The position numbers and the translations under genes were made by a program. Shown piece after piece: positions 54,121 through 62,068 of a DNA stretch of 64,000 nt (the first letter of the stretch is position 1; every line of letters starts with the position of its first letter). The notes under the pieces were generated by a model that did not search any database, was not told the DNA's origin, and was given only the letters and a program-made list of their open reading frames with translations. Source of the DNA: Pseudomonas brenneri (GTDB lineage Bacteria; Pseudomonadota; Gammaproteobacteria; Pseudomonadales; Pseudomonadaceae); the NCBI RefSeq assembly GCF_007858285.1, contig NZ_VFIL01000010.1, positions 62,001 to 126,000 of the forward strand. The letters are read 5' to 3'.

Positions 54121-55007
54121 GCGCGCACACCGCCAGATCGCTGCGTACGGGCGACGATTTCACACATCGCTATGTGCGAATCGACGGCAAGAAAATCCAC
54201 TGCGTCGTGGCCGGAACCGGGGAGCCGGTGTTGCTGATCCCGGGCTGGCCACAAACCTGGTACGCCTTCCGGCATATCATGCAAGCCCTCGCACTTCAGG
54301 GCTTCCAGGCCATTGCTGTCGACCCGCCCGGCCTTGGCAACTCAGACCGGCCTGCACTGGGCTTCGACACCGGTAATATTGCCGACGTGCTCCATCGGAC
54401 GATGCTGGGGCTCGGGATCTCACGCTATCACCTGGTCGGGCACGATGTCGGCATGTGGGTAGCCTATGCCCTGGCAAGCGACCAGCCACACGCCGTGCGC
54501 ACACTGACCGTAACCGAAGCCGTCATACCCGGCCTGGCCCCACCGCCACCGATTTTTGTCGCGCCGGAACACAACATCTTCCTGTGGCACTTCCTCTTCA
54601 ACCAGATCCAGGACCTGCCCGAGGCCCTGATTACCGGTCGGGAAGAAACCTACCTCAACTTCATGTTCGATCGCTGGTCATTTCACCGCGATGCCGTCGC
54701 CTCCGACGTCTACATTCGCGCCTACTCGACACCCGGCGGCTTGCGTGCGGGGTTCGACTATTACCGCGCGATTCCCGAAACAATCCGGCAAAACACCGAA
54801 CGCGCTACCCGCATGCTGGAAATGCCAGTACTGGCCATCGGTGCTGAACATGCCACCAACGATGCGCCACTGATAACGCTCCAGGGTCGCGCAACTGACC
54901 TGCGCGGGGCGATCATCACGAATTGTGGGCATTTTGTAATGGAGGAGGCACCGGAGGCTTTTTTGGAACACTTGCTCGGCTTTTTGCTGGCGCATCCTGA
55001 AGTCTGA
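54117..55007 (+). CDS. Alpha/beta hydrolase with Asp nucleophile (epoxide hydrolase/dehalogenase-like)
   Basis: A 296-residue alpha/beta hydrolase. The nucleophile elbow is VGHDVGM with Asp110, the residue used by epoxide hydrolases and haloalkane dehalogenases. The oxyanion segment is IPGWPQTWY (41-49). A catalytic His lies in NCGHFVMEEAPEAF near the C-terminus. The substrate is unproven. It is translationally coupled to the isomerase-like gene (ATGA overlap), suggesting a two-enzyme pathway under the TetR regulator. Confidence 0.85.
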   Translation: MSAHTARSLRTGDDFTHRYVRIDGKKIHCVVAGTGEPVLLIPGWPQTWYAFRHIMQALALQGFQAIAVDPPGLGNSDRPALGFDTGNIADVLHRTMLGLGISRYHLVGHDVGMWVAYALASDQPHAVRTLTVTEAVIPGLAPPPPIFVAPEHNIFLWHFLFNQIQDLPEALITGREETYLNFMFDRWSFHRDAVASDVYIRAYSTPGGLRAGFDYYRAIPETIRQNTERATRMLEMPVLAIGAEHATNDAPLITLQGRATDLRGAIITNCGHFVMEEAPEAFLEHLLGFLLAHPEV

Positions 55008-55150
55008 GACTTCGTGCCAGACGAGTAACGGGGCAAAGTCGGGAAATTCAGAAATCAGAAAAACCGATGGGAATCATCGAGTTTTTACGGTTTTCCGACA
55101 GGCCCAATTGTCGATAATCGCGTCTTCTCAAAAGGGAGGCGCGTATCCAG

Positions 55151-55699
55151 ATGACTGAGGCAAAAAGCTATACGGCCACGGCAAAGTGGCTGCACTGGGG
55201 CATGGCGCTCATCTGGATTGTCGCCTGGGTCGTGGGGATCGTGGCCGTTCACTGGCGCGATGAATTCAATCCACAGCATCAACTCACCTTTTTACACAAG
55301 GCAATGGCCAGCACGCTGTTATTCCTTATCGTCCTGCGCATCGCCTGGCGCCTGGCCCATCCAGCCCCAGCGATGCCAAACACGATGACACCGCTGGTCA
55401 AGCGTGCTGCTTTCATCGGCCATCTGCTGCTGTACAGCGTCGCGCTAGTTGGGTTGCCGATATCCGGCTGGTACTGGAGTTCGGTCGCCGACAAACCCAT
55501 TCTGGTTGCGGGCTTATTCTTGCTGCCGCCGCTGGTGGAGGCAGATAAAAGCCTCTATGACCTGGCAAAGGCGATCCATACCTACACCTCCTGGCTATGC
55601 GGAGTCCTTGTGGGTGGGCATGTGGTTGTAGCGCTGAAACATCACTTTATTGATAAAGACAAGGTACTGACAGGCATGCTACCGGGCCGTGTCGACTGA
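55151..55699 (+). CDS. Cytochrome b561
   Basis: A 182-residue four-TM cytochrome b561. Histidine ligands are available in KWLHWGMAL (TM1), LTFLHKAM (TM2 start), and IHTYTSW plus GGHVVVALKHHF in TM4. It transfers electrons between quinol and periplasmic or superoxide acceptors in the inner membrane (CybB-like). GGGAGGC precedes the ATG by 11-17 bases. It stands alone between the hydrolase and dusA. Confidence 0.9.
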   Translation: MTEAKSYTATAKWLHWGMALIWIVAWVVGIVAVHWRDEFNPQHQLTFLHKAMASTLLFLIVLRIAWRLAHPAPAMPNTMTPLVKRAAFIGHLLLYSVALVGLPISGWYWSSVADKPILVAGLFLLPPLVEADKSLYDLAKAIHTYTSWLCGVLVGGHVVVALKHHFIDKDKVLTGMLPGRVD

Positions 55700-55790
55700 A
55701 TATGCGGAGGCGCTCAATACCTGGCCTCAACGAGGCCACTCCGATCCTGATAAACTGATCGCCCTTCGCCGCCCCCATCCAGATACCCCA

Positions 55791-56783
55791 ATGCCCCTAC
55801 ACATTGCATCACCCGTACTCTCTCGGCGCTTTAGCGTTGCACCCATGATGGATTGGACCGACCGCCACTGCCGCTTCTTCCTGCGCCTACTCTCCAAAAA
55901 CGCCCTGCTCTACACCGAAATGGTCACCACCGGCGCAATCCTGCACGGCGACCACGAACGCTTCCTGCGCCACAACGAAGCCGAGCACCCGTTAGCGTTG
56001 CAACTGGGCGGCAGTGTTCCAGCAGATTTAGCCGCCTGCGCTCGCATGGCCCAGGATGCAGGCTACGACGAAGTGAACCTGAACGTCGGCTGCCCCAGCG
56101 ACCGGGTACAGAATAATATGATCGGCGCGTGCCTGATGGGGCACCCGGCCCTGGTGGCTGATTGTGTGAAAGCGATGCGTGATGCGGTGTCGATTCCGGT
56201 TACGGTGAAGCATCGCATCGGGATCAATGGCCGGGACAGTTATGCTCAGTTGTGTGATTTTGTCGGACAGGTGAAAGACGCGGGCTGTACCAGTTTTACC
56301 GTGCATGCACGGATTGCGATTCTGGAGGGCTTGTCGCCCAAGGAAAATCGGGACATTCCACCGTTGCGCTATGACGTAGCGGCGCAGTTGAAGCGGGATT
56401 TTGCCGAGCTGGAGATTGTTCTCAATGGCGGGATCAAGACACTGGAGCAATGCGACGAGCATTTGCAGGTGTTTGATGGGGTGATGCTGGGGCGTGAGGC
56501 GTATCACAATCCGTATTTGCTCGCAGAGGTGGATCAGCGCTTGTTTGGCAGTACGGCGCCGGTCATCAGCCGGGCCGAGGCGTTGGCGCAGTTGCGGCCT
56601 TATATCGCTGAGCATTTGGCCAATGGAGGGTCGATGCATCACATTACGCGGCATGTGTTGGGTTTGGGTACTGGGTTTCCTGGAGCGCGCAAGTTTCGAC
56701 AGTTGTTGTCGGTGGACATTCATAAAGCTAGCGACCCGTTGGCTTTGTTGGACCAGGCTGGGGCGTTGCTGGAAGGCCGCTGA
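55791..56783 (+). CDS. dusA: tRNA-dihydrouridine(20/20a) synthase
   Basis: A 330-residue FMN-dependent Dus enzyme that reduces U20/U20a in tRNA. The family motif NVGCPSDRVQ holds the catalytic Cys101. APMMDWTDRHCRFF at the N-terminus and VKHRIGI in the barrel are DusA-specific, and the length fits DusA. I chose the ATG at 55791 because the upstream extension shows no similarity. It is apparently monocistronic. Confidence 0.95.
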   Translation: MPLHIASPVLSRRFSVAPMMDWTDRHCRFFLRLLSKNALLYTEMVTTGAILHGDHERFLRHNEAEHPLALQLGGSVPADLAACARMAQDAGYDEVNLNVGCPSDRVQNNMIGACLMGHPALVADCVKAMRDAVSIPVTVKHRIGINGRDSYAQLCDFVGQVKDAGCTSFTVHARIAILEGLSPKENRDIPPLRYDVAAQLKRDFAELEIVLNGGIKTLEQCDEHLQVFDGVMLGREAYHNPYLLAEVDQRLFGSTAPVISRAEALAQLRPYIAEHLANGGSMHHITRHVLGLGTGFPGARKFRQLLSVDIHKASDPLALLDQAGALLEGR

Positions 56784-56960
56784 CCGGGCGGCTCGTAAAA
56801 TGGGTGAGGGTCGCGGGCAAGTCCCGTGAACTTACCCACTCCCACGTAAAGAGTTCATATAAATTCCCTATTCCCCATAACGATTACGTCGCCTCTATTG
56901 AGCACTAAGCCCAGACACTCTACCGTCACTTCCTACCCCCAACACCCGTAGGAAGTCATC

Positions 56961-57077
56961 GTGGAAAGTTCAACTTTAGGCATGATCGTCCTGTCAATGA
57001 TTGCGCTCTTCGGTACCGCCGCATTTTGCTTTGAACACCTCGCCACCCGCGGCGAGAAGAAAAAGAAAGCCAAATAA
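56961..57077 (+). CDS. Small membrane protein of 38 residues upstream of kdpF
   Basis: From a GTG start after TAGGAAGTCATC, hand translation gives MESSTLGMIVLSMIALFGTA and then AFCFEHLATRGEKKKKAK. One TM helix (about 6-24) is followed by a basic tail. I do not recognise a family. It has its own terminator (57112-57147), so it is a separate transcription unit 200 bases before kdpF. Ribosome site, TM helix and terminator together support a real gene. Confidence 0.65.
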   Translation: MESSTLGMIVLSMIALFGTAAFCFEHLATRGEKKKKAK

Positions 57078-57111
57078 GCGGCTCGTCAACACCAGCAGCA
57101 CCCCAGTGTTT

Positions 57112-57147
57112 AAAGGGATACCCGGGCGGCGGGCTATCCCTTTTTTT
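57112..57147 (+). terminator. Rho-independent terminator after the 38-residue gene
   Basis: AAAGGGATA and TATCCCTTT form 9-base arms around a GC-rich loop and run into seven T residues. Confidence 0.85.
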
Positions 57148-57279
57148 CGTGCGCCCGACATAACTTTTCTATATGTCGTCTTAATACCGCTTCGTGTAAT
57201 CAGTGCCAGAACTTGATACCCCAGGGATTAACCTCCCCGCGTCCGCAATTGCGGCTTATTCATTCAGGGGAGTTACACC

Positions 57280-57378
57280 GTGCTCACACTCACGTTCATT
57301 TATATCGCCAGCGGCTTATGTGCTGTGGGGCTGTTCGTTTACTTGGGCTACGCCCTTATTCGCGCAGAGAAATTCTAG
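57280..57378 (+). CDS. kdpF: K+-transporting ATPase small subunit KdpF
   Basis: From a GTG start after CAGGGGAGTTACACC, 32 residues are encoded: a TM helix (MLTLTFIYIASGLCAVGLFV) ending YLGYALIRAEKF. The end resembles the YALINAEAF end of E. coli KdpF, which stabilises the KdpABC complex in the membrane. It lies first in the operon, as expected. I translated this frame by hand. Confidence 0.75.
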   Translation: MLTLTFIYIASGLCAVGLFVYLGYALIRAEKF

Positions 57379-57388
57379 GGAGCTGGCC

Positions 57389-57472
57389 ATGTACGACCTG
57401 ATGTTTATCAGCCTTTCCCTGGTGTTTTTTGTTGCGACTGCCATGGCCATTGTCGCCATGGGCAAGATTTGA
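57389..57472 (+). CDS. 27-residue hydrophobic peptide between kdpF and kdpA
   Basis: ATG at 57389 after CTAGGGAGCTGGCC. The peptide is [20 protein letters not shown] followed by IVAMGKI, essentially one TM helix. It lies 10 bases after kdpF and 13 before kdpA, in the same direction. It could be a second KdpF-like subunit or an unrelated membrane peptide. The clear ribosome site and tight spacing favour a real gene. Confidence 0.6.
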   Translation: MYDLMFISLSLVFFVATAMAIVAMGKI

Positions 57473-57485
57473 ACGGAGCCACGAC

Positions 57486-59192
57486 ATGTTAAGCACGCTG
57501 CTGGAATTTGCGCTGGTCCTGGGGGTAATGACGGGGCTCGCCGTACTGATGGGCAAATGGCTGACCCGGGTATTCACCGGGACCCACCATGCCTTGCCGG
57601 AACGTTATACCTATCGCCTGTTGGGCATCGACCCACAGGAAACCATGGGCTGGGCCCGCTTCGGTTCGGCGCTGTTGTTGTCGAACGCGGCGATGATGCT
57701 GCTGGGCTACTGGGTCCTGCGCTTGCAGGCGGTTATGCCGATCAACCCGCTGGGGCTAGCCGCACAAACGCCGGACCTGGCGTTCAACACCGCCGCGTCC
57801 TTTATTACCAACACCAACTGGCAGGCGTACGCAGGCGAGACCAGCCTGTCGAACTTCAGCCAGATGGCGGTCATCACCTTTCTGATGTGCGTCGGCGCCA
57901 CCTCCGGCGTGGTCGCGGCGGCCGGTTTCATTCGTGGTTTGAGCCGCTCAAGTTCGGGCGATATCGGCAACTTCTGGGTCGACTTCACCCGCACGCTGTA
58001 CCGCGTGATGCTGCCGCTGTGCGTGGGCATGGCGCTGGTGTATGTCTGGCAGGGCATGCCACAGACTTTCGCCTCCCAGGCCCTGGCCACCACCCTTGAA
58101 GGGGCGCAGCAACAGTTGATTGTCGGCGCAGTGGCCAGCTTTGAATCGATCAAGCACATCGGCACCAACGGCGGCGGTTTCTTCAGCATGAACGCCGCGC
58201 ACCCGTTCGAAAACCCGACGCCGCTGACCAACATCCTGCATATCCTCAGCATGTTGCTGATCCCTTCGGCATTGACTTACACCTTCGGCAGCATGCTGCT
58301 GCAACGTCGTCAGGGCTGGGTGTTTTTCGGCACCTTCCTGGTGATGTTCATCGGCTTCCTCGCCCTGGTCTACGGCGCCGAACAAAACGGTAACCCGCTG
58401 CTGACCCAGGCCGGCGCCAACCAGACCCTGTCGCTGGAGCACAGCGGCGGCAACATGGAAGGCAAGGAACTGCGCTTCGGCATCGCCGACAGCAGCCTGT
58501 TCATTGCCACCACCACGGCGGCGACCACTGGCTCAGTCAACACCATGCACGACTCGCTGACCCCCATGGGTGGCTTCGTGCCCCTGGCGCAGATGATGCT
58601 CAACTGCGTGTTCGGCGGTGACGGCGTGGGCTTTATCAACCTGATCCAGTACGCCCTGCTGACGGTGTTCCTGGTGGGCATGATGATCGGCCGCAGCCCG
58701 GAGTTCCTTGGCAAAAAAATCGAGGCGAGGGAGATCAAGCTGGTGATGCTCTCGGTGCTCGCGCACCCCATCAGCATCCTCGGCTTCACCGCCCTCGCCG
58801 CCCTGTGGCCCGACACCATAGCCAGCCTCAACAACCTCGGCCCCCATGGGTTCAGCGAGGTGTTGTACGCCTACACCTCCGGCACCGCCAACAACGGCTC
58901 GGCCTTTGCCGGCTTGAACGCCAACACGCCATTTTTCAACACCACCATTGGCCTGGCGATGTTGATCGGGCGCTTCTTCACCATGCTGCCGATGCTGGCC
59001 GTGGCCGGCTCCCTGGCGATGAAAAAGACCGTACCGGCCGGTGCCGGCACCATCCCCACCGCAACCCCGCTGTTCATGCTGCTGGTGGTGTTCGTGGTGT
59101 TGGTGGTTGGCGGCCTGACCTTTTTGCCAGCGCTCGCGCTCGGCCCGCTGGTGGAGCAACTGCAGTTGCTGTCCGGCCAGACGTACAACTGA
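57486..59192 (+). CDS. kdpA: Potassium-transporting ATPase subunit KdpA
   Basis: A 568-residue K+-binding channel-like subunit of the KdpFABC pump, inner membrane. The four selectivity-filter regions are seen: ITNTNWQAY with Gln113 (Gln116 of E. coli), [23 protein letters not shown] and [10 protein letters not shown]. It is homologous to the SKT superfamily. I chose the ATG at 57486 with GGAGCCACGAC before it. The next gene is kdpC, not kdpB as in E. coli. Confidence 0.97.
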   Translation: MLSTLLEFALVLGVMTGLAVLMGKWLTRVFTGTHHALPERYTYRLLGIDPQETMGWARFGSALLLSNAAMMLLGYWVLRLQAVMPINPLGLAAQTPDLAFNTAASFITNTNWQAYAGETSLSNFSQMAVITFLMCVGATSGVVAAAGFIRGLSRSSSGDIGNFWVDFTRTLYRVMLPLCVGMALVYVWQGMPQTFASQALATTLEGAQQQLIVGAVASFESIKHIGTNGGGFFSMNAAHPFENPTPLTNILHILSMLLIPSALTYTFGSMLLQRRQGWVFFGTFLVMFIGFLALVYGAEQNGNPLLTQAGANQTLSLEHSGGNMEGKELRFGIADSSLFIATTTAATTGSVNTMHDSLTPMGGFVPLAQMMLNCVFGGDGVGFINLIQYALLTVFLVGMMIGRSPEFLGKKIEAREIKLVMLSVLAHPISILGFTALAALWPDTIASLNNLGPHGFSEVLYAYTSGTANNGSAFAGLNANTPFFNTTIGLAMLIGRFFTMLPMLAVAGSLAMKKTVPAGAGTIPTATPLFMLLVVFVVLVVGGLTFLPALALGPLVEQLQLLSGQTYN

Positions 59193-59202
59193 GGACACGT
59201 AG

Positions 59203-59856
59203 ATGACGACTCAATCGATATTCAAGGGGCTGTTGCGCCCGGTACTGGTTTCGGCGGTGTTTTTCATGCTGTTGACGGGGTTCGCCTACCCCGCGCTCAC
59301 CACCGTGACCGCGCAACTGATGTTCCCGTTCCAAGCCCGCGGCTCGCTGATTGAACGCGACGGGCTGGTCATTGGCTCGACCCTGATTGGCCAGCACTTC
59401 ACCCGGCCGGAATACTTCCACGGCCGCCCGAGCATGACCCTGGGCGCCGACCCGCAAGACCCGAGCAAAAGCGTGTCGCAGCCGTATAACGCCGGCGCAA
59501 GCGGCGCCAGCAACCTGGGGCCAACCAGTCAGAAACTGGTGGACCAGGTGGCCGCACGCGTGCAGGTCTATCGCCTGGCCAACGGCCTGGCCGCCGACGC
59601 CCAGGTGCCGGTGGACGCGGTCACCGCCTCCGCCTCGGGCCTCGACCCGCATATCTCGGTGGCCAATGCGCGGCTGCAATTGCCACGGGTGGCACGTCTG
59701 CGGCAGATCCCCGAAGCCGAGCTGCTGCAACTGGTTAGCCAGCACACCAGCGCACGTACTCTCGGCCTGCTCGGCGAACCCCGGGTCAATGTGCTGCAAC
59801 TCAACCTTGCGCTGGACGCCCGCCTGCCATCGCCTCCTATTGCGGCCAGTGAGTAA
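59203..59856 (+). CDS. kdpC: Potassium-transporting ATPase subunit KdpC
   Basis: A 217-residue KdpC: an N-terminal TM helix (about 11-32, PVLVSAVFFMLLTGFAYPAL), then the periplasmic domain with IGQHFTRPEYFHGRPS, YNAGASGASNLGPTSQ and DPHISVANARLQLPRVARLR, all typical. KdpC assists assembly and K+ binding. Here it lies between kdpA and kdpB, 10 bases after kdpA and 12 before kdpB. The usual E. coli order puts it after kdpB. Confidence 0.95.
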   Translation: MTTQSIFKGLLRPVLVSAVFFMLLTGFAYPALTTVTAQLMFPFQARGSLIERDGLVIGSTLIGQHFTRPEYFHGRPSMTLGADPQDPSKSVSQPYNAGASGASNLGPTSQKLVDQVAARVQVYRLANGLAADAQVPVDAVTASASGLDPHISVANARLQLPRVARLRQIPEAELLQLVSQHTSARTLGLLGEPRVNVLQLNLALDARLPSPPIAASE

Positions 59857-59868
59857 GAGATTGCCCTT

Positions 59869-61938
59869 ATGAAGAATGCTCGTTTACCTCTGTTTGATCG
59901 CGCCATCGTGCTCACCGCGTGTGGGGATGCGCTGAAGAAACTGCTGCCCCAGGCGCAATGGAAAAACCCGGTGATGTTCGTGGTCTACCTGGGCAGCATC
60001 CTCACCACCCTGCTGTGGTTCCAGTCCCTGGGTGGCCAGGGGGAAGCGCCCAGTGGCTTTATCCTCAGCATCACCTTGTGGCTGTGGTTCACCGTGCTGT
60101 TCGCCAACTTCGCCGAAGCCTTGGCCGAGGGCCGCAGCCGCGCCCAGGCCGCCAGCCTGCGCGGGATGAAACGCCAGACATTGGCCAAGCTGCTGCAACA
60201 ACCCAAGCACGGTGCGGCGTGGCTGCCGACCGAAGCGTCGCTGCTGCGCAAGGATCAGGTGGTGCTGGTCGAAGCCGGCGACCTGGTGCCGCTCGATGGC
60301 ATCGTGATCGAGGGCGTGGCGTCGGTGGATGAAAGCGCGATCACCGGCGAATCGGCGCCGGTTATTCGTGAGTCCGGTGGCGATTTTTCCTCGGTCACCG
60401 GCGGCACGCGCGTGCTGTCGGACTGGCTGGTGGTGCGCATCAGCGTCAACCCGGGCGAGTCGTTTCTGGACCGCATGATCTCGATGGTCGAGTCGGCCAA
60501 GCGCCAGAAAACCCCAAACGAAGTAGCCCTGACCATCCTGCTGGTGGGCTTGACCCTGCTGTTCCTGCTGGTGATCGCCACGCTGAGCCCTTACTCGATC
60601 TTCGCCGTGGCCATGAGCGGCAGCGGCAGAGTGGTCAGCGCCACAGTACTGGTGGCCCTGCTGGTGTGCCTGATCCCCACCACCATCGGCGGCCTGCTCT
60701 CGGCCATCGGCGTGGCCGGCATGAGCCGGATGATGTCGGCCAATGTCATCGCCACCTCCGGGCGGGCGGTCGAGGCCGCAGGTGACGTGGACGTGTTGCT
60801 GCTGGACAAGACCGGCACCATCACCCTGGGCAATCGTCAGGCCAGCAGCTTTTTGCCGGCGCCGGGAATAAAGGAGGCCGACTTGGCGGACGCCGCACAA
60901 CTGGCCTCCCTGGCTGATGAAACCCCGGAAGGGCGCAGTATTGTGGTCCTGGCCAAGCAGAAGTTCGACATTCGCGCGCGGGACATCAACCAACTGGGCG
61001 CAAGCTTTGTGCACTTCACCGCACAAACCCGCATGAGCGGTGTCGACCTGCCCGCAGGCCGGGCGATTCGCAAGGGTGCAGCGGACGCGATTCGCCGCCA
61101 TGTCGAGGCCTTGGGCAGTAGTTTTCCGACAGCCTTGCAGGCCAAGGTCGATGAAGTCTCACGGCGCGGCAGCACACCGCTGGTGGTCAGCGACGGCGCC
61201 ACGGCGCTGGGCGTGGTGGAACTCAAGGACGTGGTCAAAGGTGGCATCAAGGAGCGCTTCGCCGAGCTGCGGCGCATGGGCATCAAGACCGTGATGATCA
61301 CCGGCGACAACCGCCTGACCGCCGCCGCCATTGCGGTAGAAGCCGGCGTGGATGACTTCCTCGCCGAGGCTCGCCCGGAAGACAAACTGCAATTGATCCG
61401 CGACTACCAGGCCAAGGGCAAGCTCGTGGCCATGACCGGCGACGGCACCAACGACGCACCGGCGCTGGCCCAGGCGGACGTGGCGGTGGCAATGAACAGC
61501 GGCACCCAGGCCGCCAAGGAGGCCGGCAACATGGTCGACCTCGACAGCAACCCGACCAAGCTGATCGAAGTGGTCGAGGTCGGCAAACAGATGCTGATGA
61601 CCCGCGGCGCCCTCACCACCTTCAGCGTGGCGAATGACGTGGCGAAGTACTTTGCAATCATCCCGGCGGCGTTTGTCGCGACCTATCCACAGCTCGGCGC
61701 ATTGAACGTGATGCAGTTGAGCAGCCCCAACTCGGCGATTCTCAGTGCGGTGATTTTTAACGCGCTGATCATTGTCGCGTTGATTCCCCTGGCCCTGCGT
61801 GGCGTGACTTACCGCGCGATCGGCGCGGCGGCGCTGCTCAACCGCAACCTGCTGATCTATGGCCTGGGCGGGGTGTTGGTGCCGTTTGCCGGGATCAAGC
61901 TGATCGACATGCTGCTGACGGGATTGGGCCTCGTGTAA
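59869..61938 (+). CDS. kdpB: Potassium-transporting ATPase ATP-binding subunit KdpB
   Basis: A 689-residue P-type ATPase subunit. Phosphorylation Asp313 sits in DKTGT. The A-domain TGES motif is at 159-162, its Ser being the known inhibitory phosphorylation site, and the P-domain hinge [16 protein letters not shown] is present. It hydrolyses ATP to drive K+ uptake with KdpA. Length and motifs match the family (682 residues in E. coli). It follows kdpC and is separated from kdpD by a REP element. Confidence 0.97.
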   Translation: MKNARLPLFDRAIVLTACGDALKKLLPQAQWKNPVMFVVYLGSILTTLLWFQSLGGQGEAPSGFILSITLWLWFTVLFANFAEALAEGRSRAQAASLRGMKRQTLAKLLQQPKHGAAWLPTEASLLRKDQVVLVEAGDLVPLDGIVIEGVASVDESAITGESAPVIRESGGDFSSVTGGTRVLSDWLVVRISVNPGESFLDRMISMVESAKRQKTPNEVALTILLVGLTLLFLLVIATLSPYSIFAVAMSGSGRVVSATVLVALLVCLIPTTIGGLLSAIGVAGMSRMMSANVIATSGRAVEAAGDVDVLLLDKTGTITLGNRQASSFLPAPGIKEADLADAAQLASLADETPEGRSIVVLAKQKFDIRARDINQLGASFVHFTAQTRMSGVDLPAGRAIRKGAADAIRRHVEALGSSFPTALQAKVDEVSRRGSTPLVVSDGATALGVVELKDVVKGGIKERFAELRRMGIKTVMITGDNRLTAAAIAVEAGVDDFLAEARPEDKLQLIRDYQAKGKLVAMTGDGTNDAPALAQADVAVAMNSGTQAAKEAGNMVDLDSNPTKLIEVVEVGKQMLMTRGALTTFSVANDVAKYFAIIPAAFVATYPQLGALNVMQLSSPNSAILSAVIFNALIIVALIPLALRGVTYRAIGAAALLNRNLLIYGLGGVLVPFAGIKLIDMLLTGLGLV

Positions 61939-61950
61939 CGCCCCATCCAC

Positions 61951-62050
61951 TGTAGGAGCGAGCTTGCTCGCGAAGGGCGTTAACGAGAACGCGGAAAACC
62001 TGACACCCAGCGGCGCCATCAGGTTTTTCGCGAGCACGCTCGCTCCTACA
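61951..62050. repeat. REP-type inverted repeat inside the kdp operon
   Basis: TGTAGGAGCGAGCTTGCTCG then CGAA faces TTTTCGCGAGCACGCTCGCTC then CTACA, the arms near-perfectly complementary. It lies between kdpB and kdpD, 12 bases after the kdpB stop and 18 before the kdpD start. Confidence 0.88.
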
Positions 62051-62068
62051 GACAACTAGAGGAATGAC

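Noticed and set aside
56781-56840. Possible hairpin after dusA (GCGGGCAAGTCCCGT)
   Set aside because: Stem is only about 4-5 base pairs with no T run.
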